Of a stretch of DNA of 23,458 nt, positions 14,073-20,660 are shown piece after piece; the stretch's first letter is position 1; every line of letters begins with the position of its first letter. The translations under genes were made by a program, and so were the position numbers. Source of the DNA: JBBRZF01 sp038236965 (GTDB lineage Bacteria > Acidobacteriota > Terriglobia > Terriglobales > Acidobacteriaceae). The stretch spans positions 1 to 23,458 of the forward strand of contig JBBRZF010000039.1 of NCBI GenBank assembly GCA_038236965.1, in the 5' to 3' direction. The notes below the pieces were generated by a model. It was not told the origin of the DNA and did no database searches. It worked only from the letters and a program-made list of their open reading frames with translations.

Positions 14073-14181
14073 GCTTCGCGAAGCTGGTACGTAAGGTCTC
14101 AGCCGTGCCTACGGCACTTTGATTCGTTCGAGTCTGTCTCCCCGCACCTTGTGCGGGGCTATGCTCATCGCGTACCTACGG
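14073..14181. repeat. Hairpin-rich repeat cluster, right copy
   Basis: It contains, in order: palindrome GCTTCGCGAAGC (14073-14084); GTCTCAGC (14096-14103); GTGCC-TAC-GGCAC (14105-14117); a perfect 8-bp hairpin CCCCGCAC-CTT-GTGCGGGG (14140-14158); and TCGCGTACCTACGG (14168-14181). The last element and GTCTCAGC are shared exactly with 13762-13786. There is no T run after the strong hairpin. This is noncoding sequence between two reverse-strand genes. Confidence 0.65.
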
Positions 14182-14199
14182 CTCGCGTAAGACCGTTTC

Positions 14200-15123
14200 T
14201 TACAAATTTGTGAGTTCTTCTTCTACTGCGACTTCGCGGGATTGGGCGGAGCGCACGAGGGTGAAGATGCCGCCGATGACGAGCAGTCCGCCGGGGATGA
14301 GCCAGAGCGAGGGAATCTCGCGCAGGAAGATGGCCGCGCCGATGGTGGAGACGATGGGGATAAGCAACTGTATGGTGGTGGTGACCACGGCAGGGAGTCG
14401 CTGCGAGGCCGTCGAGTAGGCGACGGAGGGGAAGGCCGTGGAGACTAGTCCAAGGCCGAGCGCGGGCACGAGGTAGCGCATCTGGGTGAGCGCCGAGTAA
14501 TCGATCTGTCCGATGGCCGAGGCTGTCATGGTGAGAGCAAGGCCTCCGGTGAGCATGGCGGCGACGCTGACGATGAAGGCGTCGACGGCGTGTTCGGTGT
14601 TGGCGCGCGCGCGTCCGTAAAAAGTCGCGAATGCCGCACTGCATCCGGCGGAGGCGAGCGCCAGCAGGTCTCCGATGACGTGGCGGTGATCGAAACTTCC
14701 GGGAGTCAATTTGGGTCCGAGGACGCAGGCGACTCCGAGGACGGCCATGACGGCGCCGATTTTTTCTCCGCGACTTACGCGGATTCCCCGCAAGGTGTTC
14801 GTCCCCAGGACCAGCAGCGGAGAGGCGGCGATGAGCAGCGCGACCTCCGCGACCGGAGCCATCTGGAAGGCGAGGACGGCGGTGAGGTAGTAGGTGATCA
14901 TCAGCGCGGCGAGGAAATACATGGAGCCGCGCTGGAAGTCCGCGAAGGCCAGTTTGTGTCGGCGAAGGATGAGGATGGGCGTGAGTCCGACGAGCGCGAT
15001 GAGCAGACGCAGTCCGGTGATGAAGAGTCCGGGAAAGGGAAGCAGGCGAATGAAGATTCCGGCCATGCCCCAGGTGAGGGCGGTGCCGAAGGCGAGCGCC
15101 AATGCTTTGCGGTCAGACATCAT
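14200..15123 (-). CDS. EamA-family (drug/metabolite transporter superfamily) permease
   Basis: 307 residues with about ten hydrophobic helices in two EamA repeats (roughly 8-136 and 151-292). Seen: ALTWGMAGIFIRLLPFPG at the start of repeat 1, FQMAPVAEVALLIAASPLL around the typical family proline, and VAYSTASQRLPAVVTTTIQLLIPIVSTIG in repeat 2. EamA proteins export small metabolites such as amino acids; the substrate cannot be read from sequence. A charged cytoplasmic tail (SREVAVEEELTNL) ends the protein. ATG 15123 or the adjacent ATG 15120 is the start. The start region faces the promoter of the selenocysteine tRNA on the other strand, 16 bases away. Confidence 0.88.
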   Translation of the reverse strand: MMSDRKALALAFGTALTWGMAGIFIRLLPFPGLFITGLRLLIALVGLTPILILRRHKLAFADFQRGSMYFLAALMITYYLTAVLAFQMAPVAEVALLIAASPLLVLGTNTLRGIRVSRGEKIGAVMAVLGVACVLGPKLTPGSFDHRHVIGDLLALASAGCSAAFATFYGRARANTEHAVDAFIVSVAAMLTGGLALTMTASAIGQIDYSALTQMRYLVPALGLGLVSTAFPSVAYSTASQRLPAVVTTTIQLLIPIVSTIGAAIFLREIPSLWLIPGGLLVIGGIFTLVRSAQSREVAVEEELTNL

Positions 15124-15138
15124 CTACATGATGGCACA

Positions 15139-15167
15139 TTGACGGCGCGAGCTATCTCATTTGTAAT
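15139..15167 (+). promoter_or_regulatory. Sigma70-type promoter of tRNA-Sec
   Basis: TTGACG (15139-15144), a 17-base spacer, and TGTAAT (15162-15167). Each box matches consensus at 5 of 6 positions with ideal spacing, and the tRNA begins 8 bases after the -10 box. Confidence 0.75.
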
Positions 15168-15175
15168 CGGTGCAT

Positions 15176-15274
15176 GGAAGCGCATGGGATCCGGTGATCC
15201 TCCCGGTCTTCAAAACCGGCGCGCGGCAGGTTCGCCCTGTCGTGGGTGTGTTCGACTCGCACACGCTTCCGCCA
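15176..15274 (+). tRNA. selC: tRNA-Sec (anticodon TCA)
   Basis: Selenocysteine tRNA, charged with serine, converted to Sec and delivered by SelB to recoded UGA codons. Seen: acceptor GGAAGCG (15176-15182) pairing with CGCTTCC (15264-15270) and an eighth position C/A mismatch; D arm with a 6-bp stem GGGATC / GATCCT and the tight CGGT loop typical of tRNA-Sec; anticodon arm CCGGT-CTTCAAA-ACCGG with TCA at 15210-15212; a long variable arm with 7-bp stem CGGCAGG / CCTGTCG; T arm GTGTG-TTCGACT-CGCAC; discriminator G 15271 and encoded CCA 15272-15274. The total of 99 bases fits the family. Its 3' two-thirds overlap a reverse-strand gene. selA, selB and selD are not in the window. Confidence 0.95.
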
Positions 15275-16400
15275 ATTCACTCTTGCGCGCACGGGTGGCA
15301 ATGTAGATGAGCAGCCACGCCCACGGCGTCCACACGTAATACGAACTCACCACTAGAACTCCACGAACAAGTTCCAGCAGCGCGACTGCATTCAGCAAAA
15401 TGAATGCGAGGAAGAATAGTCTCGCGTTGCGGCGGTCGCGTTGCAGCGCGATGGCAGCGGCGGCGATGAGTGCAGGGAGCACGATGACCTCATCGAAAAA
15501 CCATCCGTAGGGCGCGGCGACGATGGAGACGAGCAGCAAAATCGGCATGCGTTCCTTCCAATCCCAATCGCGGTGATTGTGCGCGTAGTAAGACGCGGCC
15601 CACACGAGGCCTGCGATGGCTGGCGCAAATTGCAGCCATCCGATGCGGAATGAATTGCGCAGCCATCCGCCGAGAGTGGGAACGTATTGTGCGCCGAGCG
15701 GTTCGGTTGCGAGCATGGTGCGGTAGTCGCGGAAGATGTGCGGGTCGAAGTAGAAGGCGATGGCGATTGCGACCGCGATGGTGGAGACTGCCCCGGCGAT
15801 CAACTTCCACCGGCGATGTTCGAGCGACCAGAGGGCTACGGCCAGCCAGAAGAGTAGAGCGATCTGCGGTTTGGAGGCGGTGAGAGCGAGCGCGCATCCG
15901 GCCCAGAATTCGTGTCGGCGATGCAGGTAGAGGAGGAGCGCGAGGCCGATGAGCACGACGGGCGCGGTCTGTCCCACGGCGAGGCAGGCCAGCGTCGGCG
16001 CAAAGGCGATGCTGATGAGCAAAGGGATCCAGCGCCGCGTCGAGTCGCCGCCATACATCTTCCAGACAAGACTTGACGCTGCGGCCAGCAAGATGACCGA
16101 TACGATGAGCCACAGCATCCACGCAGAAGAATGACCAAGCAAGGCGAGCGGGATGACGAACCAGAGAGACCAGGGAGGATTGCGCATCACCAGCGGTTTG
16201 TCTCCGATGAGTCCCATGGCGCGCTCCTGCTGCAGGACGAATGCGGTGTCGTAGGGATTGTGATGGGCGACGAGCTGGTGTCCGGCGATCCAGTATGAGG
16301 TGAAGTCGCGCACGGAGATGTTCTTCGGCGCGAGCGACGGCAGCAGGGCGAGTACGACGACCAGGGCCAGAAGAGTGACAGTTTTGCGAACGCGCTTCAT
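15210..16400 (-). CDS. GT87-like (DUF2029) multi-spanning membrane protein
   Basis: 396 residues with about ten hydrophobic helices. The N-terminal region after helix 1, RDFTSYWIAGHQLVAHHNPYD, is the pattern of GT87/DUF2029 polyprenyl-phosphate-mannose-dependent mannosyltransferases, with an Asp at the start of the first periplasmic loop as presumed catalytic residue (family knowledge). RNPPWSL and SKPQIALLFW follow in the expected order. The last 21 codons (EACASRTHPRQGEPAARRF region) and the stop lie antisense to tRNA-Sec; the TGA stop at 15212-15210 is the exact complement of the tRNA anticodon. The hydrophobic part ends at YIATRA, so that tail is probably dispensable. No glycan gene cluster surrounds it; the acceptor is unknown. 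Confidence 0.8.
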   Translation of the reverse strand: MKRVRKTVTLLALVVVLALLPSLAPKNISVRDFTSYWIAGHQLVAHHNPYDTAFVLQQERAMGLIGDKPLVMRNPPWSLWFVIPLALLGHSSAWMLWLIVSVILLAAASSLVWKMYGGDSTRRWIPLLISIAFAPTLACLAVGQTAPVVLIGLALLLYLHRRHEFWAGCALALTASKPQIALLFWLAVALWSLEHRRWKLIAGAVSTIAVAIAIAFYFDPHIFRDYRTMLATEPLGAQYVPTLGGWLRNSFRIGWLQFAPAIAGLVWAASYYAHNHRDWDWKERMPILLLVSIVAAPYGWFFDEVIVLPALIAAAAIALQRDRRNARLFFLAFILLNAVALLELVRGVLVVSSYYVWTPWAWLLIYIATRARKSELAEACASRTHPRQGEPAARRF

Positions 16401-16463
16401 ACTTAGTTCTGCGGGAAGCCAAATGCGAGCGGCAAAGCAGAGTTGCTGCCCCTGGAGGAATAG

Positions 16464-17345
16464 ATGCGCCGTTTTGCCTATATGCAGTATGACGTTTTCA
16501 CTTCGCGTCCATTCGAAGGTAACCAGCTATCGGTGATCACTGACGCGCGAGGTCTCTCCGACTCCGAGATGCAGGCCATTGCGCGGGAGACGAACCTGAG
16601 CGAGACGACCTTCGTGATTCCCGGAGATGTCGAGCAGGAGCGCGAGCGCGGCGTGCGCGTGCGCATCTATACGACGCAGGAGGAGTTGGAGTTTGCCGGA
16701 CATCCGACGCTTGGCACCGCTTATTACCTGCACCAGCGCGACCAGAAGGATGTTGTGGAACTGGATTTGAATGTTGGGAAGATTCCGGTGACGTTCACGC
16801 GTGACGCCGGTGGCGCTACGTTGGGCGAGATGCGTCAGCGCGATCCTGAATTTGGGCAGATACATGCGCAAGAGGACGTTGCGCGCGCCGCCGGATTGTC
16901 CGTGAGCGACCTTGATACGAGTCTGCCGATACAGACGGTGTCCACGGGAATGCCATTCGCCATCGTGCCGGTGCGAAGCTTGGCGACCATGAACAAATTA
17001 AATATCGTGTGGAGCCGTTGTGCGGAATACCTAAAGAAGACCGACGCGAAGTTTTTCTACTTCGTCTCGCGCGAGACGATGGACCCGAAATGCGATCTTC
17101 ATGCGCGCATGATTTTTTATAACGGCGAAGATCCGGCGACGGGTTCTGCCGGCGGATGCTGCACGGCGTGGGCAGTGCAGCACGGCGTGGTGGCCTCTGA
17201 GTCTCGGGCCATCATCGAGCAGGGTATCGAGATGAAGCGTGCCAGCTACATCCATTTCCGCGCCACGAAATCGGGCGACACGGTGACGAATGTGCGGGTG
17301 GGTGGAAGTGTTGTGAAAGTGATGCAAGGGGAAGTGTCGTTTTAG
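16464..17345 (+). CDS. PhzF-family isomerase-like protein
   Basis: 293 residues of the PhzF/diaminopimelate-epimerase fold. PhzF itself isomerises a phenazine precursor, but most family members in non-producers have unknown substrates. Seen: YDVFTSRPFEGNQLSV at the N-terminus, catalytic-type E47 in NLSETTFV, EFAGHPTLGTAYYL with H80, and the second-lobe motif GEDPATGSAGGCC, which in the family binds substrate carboxylates. GGAGG five to six bases before ATG 16464 fixes the start. It is divergent from the GT87-like gene across 63 bases. No phenazine genes are nearby, so a general metabolic or repair role is more likely. Confidence 0.9.
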   Translation: MRRFAYMQYDVFTSRPFEGNQLSVITDARGLSDSEMQAIARETNLSETTFVIPGDVEQERERGVRVRIYTTQEELEFAGHPTLGTAYYLHQRDQKDVVELDLNVGKIPVTFTRDAGGATLGEMRQRDPEFGQIHAQEDVARAAGLSVSDLDTSLPIQTVSTGMPFAIVPVRSLATMNKLNIVWSRCAEYLKKTDAKFFYFVSRETMDPKCDLHARMIFYNGEDPATGSAGGCCTAWAVQHGVVASESRAIIEQGIEMKRASYIHFRATKSGDTVTNVRVGGSVVKVMQGEVSF

Positions 17346-17582
17346 TTACCCCACCCTGTGGAAGCCTGCGGAAAACTCTGTGTGAAGTGGTGCAGTTGCT
17401 CGTAAACAACTGACAGCAGTACGTCTTCGTGTTGTCGAACGCGGCACTTTACACAGCACTGCTTTCCCCGTAATCTCGCCAAGCATTCTTGCTCTGGCGA
17501 ACAATCCAATCAGAAGTTGAAGTGGACGCGGGGACGCACCGTTAGCGGTGCTGAGCCACTGCGCCATCTAGTTAAGGGACCC
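17346..17582 (+). other. Intergenic leader of the second receiver gene
   Basis: No gene is seen. Two hairpins are present: CGCCAAGCA / TGCT(C)TGGCG (17477-17499, loop TTCT, one bulged C) and GCACCG-TTAG-CGGTGC (17536-17551). Neither is followed by a T run. AAGGGA at 17574-17579 is the likely ribosome-binding site of the next gene. Confidence 0.45.
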
Positions 17583-18002
17583 ATGAAGCCCAAGCGCACT
17601 ATTCTCTGCGTAGACGATAACGAGCAGTCGTTATCCATTCGCAAGGTAATGTTAGAGACACGCGGCTACCGCGTACTAACTGCCATCACTGCTGAACATG
17701 CGCTTGAGATTTTCAGCCACGGCGGAATCGACCTTGTCCTCACCGACCTGGTGATGCCCGGCCTCGATGGCACGGAATTGATCGCGAGAATCAAAAGCGT
17801 CTCCCCCGCTACGCCGACCATTCTTTTTTCCGGCAAGGTGAAGGTCTACGAGAAGGACACACAGGCTGACGTCTTCCTGCCAAAAGGAGCGTACGCGCCG
17901 GTGGAATTGCTGGAGCGCATACGCCTTATGCTGGTACGGAAACGCGGACCGAAACGCACGGCGCTGACGGCGCCCGCAATACGCTTGGCGACAGCCTCGT
18001 AA
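17583..18002 (+). CDS. Orphan single-domain response regulator (receiver protein)
   Basis: 139 residues with one receiver domain and all the expected residues: D11/D12 in CVDDN, phospho-acceptor D55 in LTDLVMPG, switch residue S83 in LFSGK, and K101 in FLPKGA. A basic tail (RKRGPKRTALTAP) follows the domain, and there is no DNA-binding or enzymatic output. ATG 17583 has AAGGGA just upstream; a TTG at 17517 would add a non-family N-terminus. It has its own terminator (18025-18053) and no kinase nearby. Unlike the receiver at 482-847 it keeps the normal Ser/Thr position, so ordinary phospho-switching is expected. Confidence 0.9.
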   Translation: MKPKRTILCVDDNEQSLSIRKVMLETRGYRVLTAITAEHALEIFSHGGIDLVLTDLVMPGLDGTELIARIKSVSPATPTILFSGKVKVYEKDTQADVFLPKGAYAPVELLERIRLMLVRKRGPKRTALTAPAIRLATAS

Positions 18003-18024
18003 TTCGAAGGAATCTTTTGAATAG

Positions 18025-18053
18025 AAGGGAGCACATCGCGTGCTCCCTTTCCC
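18025..18053 (+). terminator. Intrinsic terminator after the second receiver gene
   Basis: AAGGGAGCAC / GTGCTCCCTT (perfect 10-bp stem, loop ATCGC), running into a short T/C tract. Confidence 0.85.
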
Positions 18054-18330
18054 ATTCCCGCAGATTTATATGGCCCCTAAAACCGGGTGAAACCCTTAGA
18101 CGGATGCCTCTGAGAATTTTCCAAAGTGTTTTGAAATAGCAAAAATCCTGCGTATCTTGGATGAAGGGTGTTAATGGGGTAAATATTTGAAAATAAATGG
18201 ATTAATTCGCTAAGTGTTAAGTGGTCCATAGTACTTTCCTAGGGTATATACCCGACCCTGTATAAGGTAAAAACTCAGCCTTTGCTAGGGAATCATAAGG
18301 ATGGTTACTGGCGTTCTTGAAAGCTAATCT
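18054..18330 (+). other. Long AT-rich leader upstream of the secreted protein gene
   Basis: No gene is seen. It contains a perfect 12-bp palindrome GGGTATATACCC (18242-18253), a possible -10 box TATAAG at 18261-18266 with no convincing -35 partner, and CTGAGA-type sequence near 18110 that does not build a TPP riboswitch. Base composition is clearly more AT-rich than the flanking genes. Confidence 0.4.
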
Positions 18331-18360
18331 GCCTCCAGTGCAGCACTCATACCCGGAGGC
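18331..18360 (+). promoter_or_regulatory. Hairpin sequestering the Shine-Dalgarno
   Basis: GCCTCC (18331-18336) is the exact complement of GGAGGC (18355-18360), which contains the Shine-Dalgarno GGAGG of the next gene. The stem continues with AGTG / CACT (18337-18340 and 18344-18347, loop CAG), leaving a 7-base bulge 18348-18354. When folded, the ribosome-binding site would be hidden. Confidence 0.5.
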
Positions 18361-18364
18361 TCTC

Positions 18365-19369
18365 TTGAAAAACGCTCTACGACTCGCAAGCGCAATGTTA
18401 GCCCTGGTGTCAGCATCCTTTGCGACGGTCACCATCAGTTCGCCCACTGCCGGAACCGCTGTCGGTTCGCCTTTGCACGTTGTTGCCTCCTCTACCTCCG
18501 GCACGACTGTGGTTGCCAGCAAGATCTATGTTGATAACAACCTCGCTTACTCGGTATCGAGCGCGAAGATTGACACCATGCTGTCCATGTCTGCTGGAAC
18601 CCACAACATGGTTGTTCAGTCCTGGGATGCGGCGGGCGTGATTCAAAAGCTTGCGCGCACTGTTACGGTCGGCACCACCAGTTCGAGTGACACAACCGGC
18701 GGCACCATGACGATTCCCTCCACGGCGAAAGTGTTCACGAATATCGATGAGATGTCGGGATGGCAATCTTGCTCTGTATGTGCAGGGCCCGGCGGCAATG
18801 GCCCAACCGTTCCTTACTCCATGGCCCAAACCCAGTCGTCTCCCGCGATGGACGGCAACTCTGTGAAATTTAACATCGGCGGCACGACGCCTTACGGTGC
18901 GGCTCTCTGGTGGAAGCAGCTTGGAGCTGTGAGCACGGCAACGAGTTTCGTTTACGACGCATACTTCTACATCAAAGATCCGGCTGCTGCACAGTCGCTC
19001 GAGTTCGACGCCAATCAGTCCGTAGGTGGACGCAAGTACATCATGGGCACGCAGTGCAATATCAAGGACCACAAAGCGTGGGATGTTTACGATGCCGCGG
19101 GCGGACGCTGGGTCTCCACCGGTATTCCATGCTCCGCTCCCACTGCCTTTACCTGGCACCACGTGGTACTTGAATTCCAGCGTACCAGCGGCAATCAGAC
19201 CAAGTTCGTCTCTATCACCTACGACGGCAAGAAAAATTACGTAAATCTTAACTACTCGCCCAAATCTTCCGGCGTAAGCGAGCTGAACGTCGCGTTCCAG
19301 ATGGATGGCGATGGCAAGATGACCGACTACTCGGTCTGGCTGGACAAGTTGAAGTTCAGCGTCTGGTAG
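18365..19369 (+). CDS. Secreted protein with Ig-like domain and beta-rich C-terminal domain
   Basis: 334 residues. The start is TTG 18365: GGAGG lies five bases upstream and the N-terminus then becomes a textbook signal peptide (MKNALRLASAMLALVSASFA, cleavage likely after A20). Residues 21-103 form a bacterial Ig-like domain (TISSPTAGTAVGSP, KIYVDNNLAYS, LSMSAGTHNMVVQSWD). A Ser/Thr/Gly linker (104-115) leads to a beta-rich domain (119-334) with C136-x2-C139, C231 and C256, possibly disulfide-bonded after export, and a closing DYSVWLDKLKFSVW strand of the kind seen in lectin/glucanase-like sandwiches (inference). No anchor or sorting signal is seen, so it is probably released or surface-adherent. 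Single-gene unit, terminator at 19431-19463. Confidence 0.8.
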   Translation: MKNALRLASAMLALVSASFATVTISSPTAGTAVGSPLHVVASSTSGTTVVASKIYVDNNLAYSVSSAKIDTMLSMSAGTHNMVVQSWDAAGVIQKLARTVTVGTTSSSDTTGGTMTIPSTAKVFTNIDEMSGWQSCSVCAGPGGNGPTVPYSMAQTQSSPAMDGNSVKFNIGGTTPYGAALWWKQLGAVSTATSFVYDAYFYIKDPAAAQSLEFDANQSVGGRKYIMGTQCNIKDHKAWDVYDAAGGRWVSTGIPCSAPTAFTWHHVVLEFQRTSGNQTKFVSITYDGKKNYVNLNYSPKSSGVSELNVAFQMDGDGKMTDYSVWLDKLKFSVW

Positions 19370-19430
19370 GTCGGTTCGTCCCGCGTATGTTCGCGGCGAG
19401 CGGCGGCTATTCTCTCCTTGCAAACTCCTC

Positions 19431-19463
19431 AGATGGGGCACAGAAATGTGTCCCATCTTTTTT
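19431..19463 (+). terminator. Intrinsic terminator after the secreted protein gene
   Basis: AGATGGGGCACA / TGTGTCCCATCT (12-bp stem with one G-T pair, loop GAAA), followed by TTTTT. Confidence 0.93.
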
Positions 19464-19521
19464 GTCCCGGCGTTTTAAGGCAATGGTGAAGGATTCGCCA
19501 GCCTGCATCGTGTAATATCGA

Positions 19522-20238
19522 ATGGCAAGCATGGCAGCCATCATTCAAGTTCAAAGCGTTAAGAAGACGTACCGCATCGGCAAGGTCGACATACAAGCCG
19601 TTCGCGGAGTTTCGTTCGATGTGGAACCGGGTGAATTCATCAGCATCGTTGGCCCTTCGGGCAGCGGCAAATCCACTTTGTTCTACATGCTGGGCGGACT
19701 TACCCAGGCGGATTCCGGCCGCGTGATCGTGGATGGCGACGACTTCGCCAAATTGTCGGACGCGGAGCGCACACGTATGCGCAAACGCAAGATCGGATTC
19801 GTCTTCCAGAAATTCAATCTGCTGCCAACGCTGGATGCGCGCGGAAATATCGAGATCGCCCGCGACATCGCTGGCGAACATGCGAACCACGACCCCGCAC
19901 ACTTCGAGATGATCACGCGTCTGCTGGGCATCGACAAGCGGCTGGATCATCGTCCGTCGGAAATGAGCGGCGGCGAACAGCAGCGAGTCGCGCTGGCGCG
20001 AGCGCTGATCAACAAGCCAGCTATCGTACTGGCCGATGAGCCGACCGGCAATCTCGATACACAGAATTCCGATGTGGTGCTTTCGATGCTGCGACGTTCG
20101 AACCAGGAACTGGGACAGACGGTGCTGATGATCACGCACAATCCGGAAGCTGCCGCCTACGGAGACCGCATCATTCATATGCGCGACGGTTCCGTGGTCA
20201 CGCCCGATCAAGATCCGCAGTGGTCTCCGAGGAAGTAA
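19522..20238 (+). CDS. ABC transporter ATPase, LolD/MacB type
   Basis: 238 residues with every nucleotide-binding motif: Walker A GPSGSGKST (44-52), Q-loop FVFQKFNLLPTL, signature MSGGEQQRVALARAL, Walker B IVLADEPTGNLD and switch histidine in MITHNPEA. The DEPTGNLD and MSGGEQQRVA wording is typical of the LolD/MacB/FtsE branch, whose members power lipoprotein release or mechanotransmission rather than import. No permease gene lies beside it; the next features are a tRNA and egtB, so the partner is encoded elsewhere. ATG 19522 has no Shine-Dalgarno and an in-frame ATG at 19531 is an alternative start. TAATAT at 19513-19518 might be a -10 box giving a nearly leaderless message (weak). Confidence 0.93.
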   Translation: MASMAAIIQVQSVKKTYRIGKVDIQAVRGVSFDVEPGEFISIVGPSGSGKSTLFYMLGGLTQADSGRVIVDGDDFAKLSDAERTRMRKRKIGFVFQKFNLLPTLDARGNIEIARDIAGEHANHDPAHFEMITRLLGIDKRLDHRPSEMSGGEQQRVALARALINKPAIVLADEPTGNLDTQNSDVVLSMLRRSNQELGQTVLMITHNPEAAAYGDRIIHMRDGSVVTPDQDPQWSPRK

Positions 20239-20427
20239 AGTTACGTTCCGATTCCGTAACGTCTCAGAATTTCTGTTTGCATTCCTGCGTCCGTCAAGGA
20301 CAATGGTGACGTTTTGAGCGCAACCTGCGCTGTCGCTTTTGTGAGGGTTGGCGGTATTGGCGTCGATTGGCGCAGTTTGGAATCTGCGTCGGGGTGGTGA
20401 AGCACGCTCATTCCTTGTTGCTGCTGT

Positions 20428-20456
20428 TTGACCAGCCGAAACAGCTTCGCTATAAT
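20428..20456 (+). promoter_or_regulatory. Sigma70-type promoter of tRNA-Gly
   Basis: TTGACC (20428-20433), a 17-base spacer, and a perfect TATAAT (20451-20456). The mature tRNA begins 9 bases downstream. The stretch 20239-20427 before it shows nothing else. Confidence 0.9.
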
Positions 20457-20465
20457 CACTACACT

Positions 20466-20540
<75 letters not shown>

Positions 20541-20546
20541 GAATCT

Positions 20547-20578
20547 AAGCCCTCGCCCAAGCGCGAGGGCTTTGTTTT
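20547..20578 (+). terminator. Intrinsic terminator after tRNA-Gly
   Basis: AAGCCCTCGC / GCGAGGGCTT (perfect 10-bp stem, 6-base loop 20557-20562), then TGTTTT. Confidence 0.9.
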
Positions 20579-20660
20579 GGGGATCGAAATTTAGGTTTCT
20601 GCCCTCCCTCGGCTTCACTTTTACTGCCACCACTTTCCTTGTCGCGGCATCTGTTAGAGG

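Noticed and set aside
17356..17375. Sequence reminiscent of DnaA boxes (CTGTGGAAG, TGCGGAAAA)
   Set aside because: The best match to TTATCCACA is 7 of 9, there is no cluster, and no dnaA, dnaN or AT-rich unwinding element is near.
17517..17580. Reverse strand resembles a tRNA D-arm and anticodon arm (TGGCGCAGTGGCTCAG, then GCACCGCTAACGGTGC)
   Set aside because: No matching acceptor stem and no GGTTCGA-type T arm follows, so it is at most a fragment or coincidence.
18090..18130. CTGAGA and GGGTGAAACCC segments suggesting a TPP or other known riboswitch
   Set aside because: The other conserved blocks of a TPP aptamer are missing, and the gene downstream is a secreted protein, not thiamine-related.
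19522..20238. ABC ATPase paired with the EamA or NRAMP-like permeases as one transporter
   Set aside because: Those are complete secondary transporters of other superfamilies and lie several kilobases away; the true permease is not in the window.
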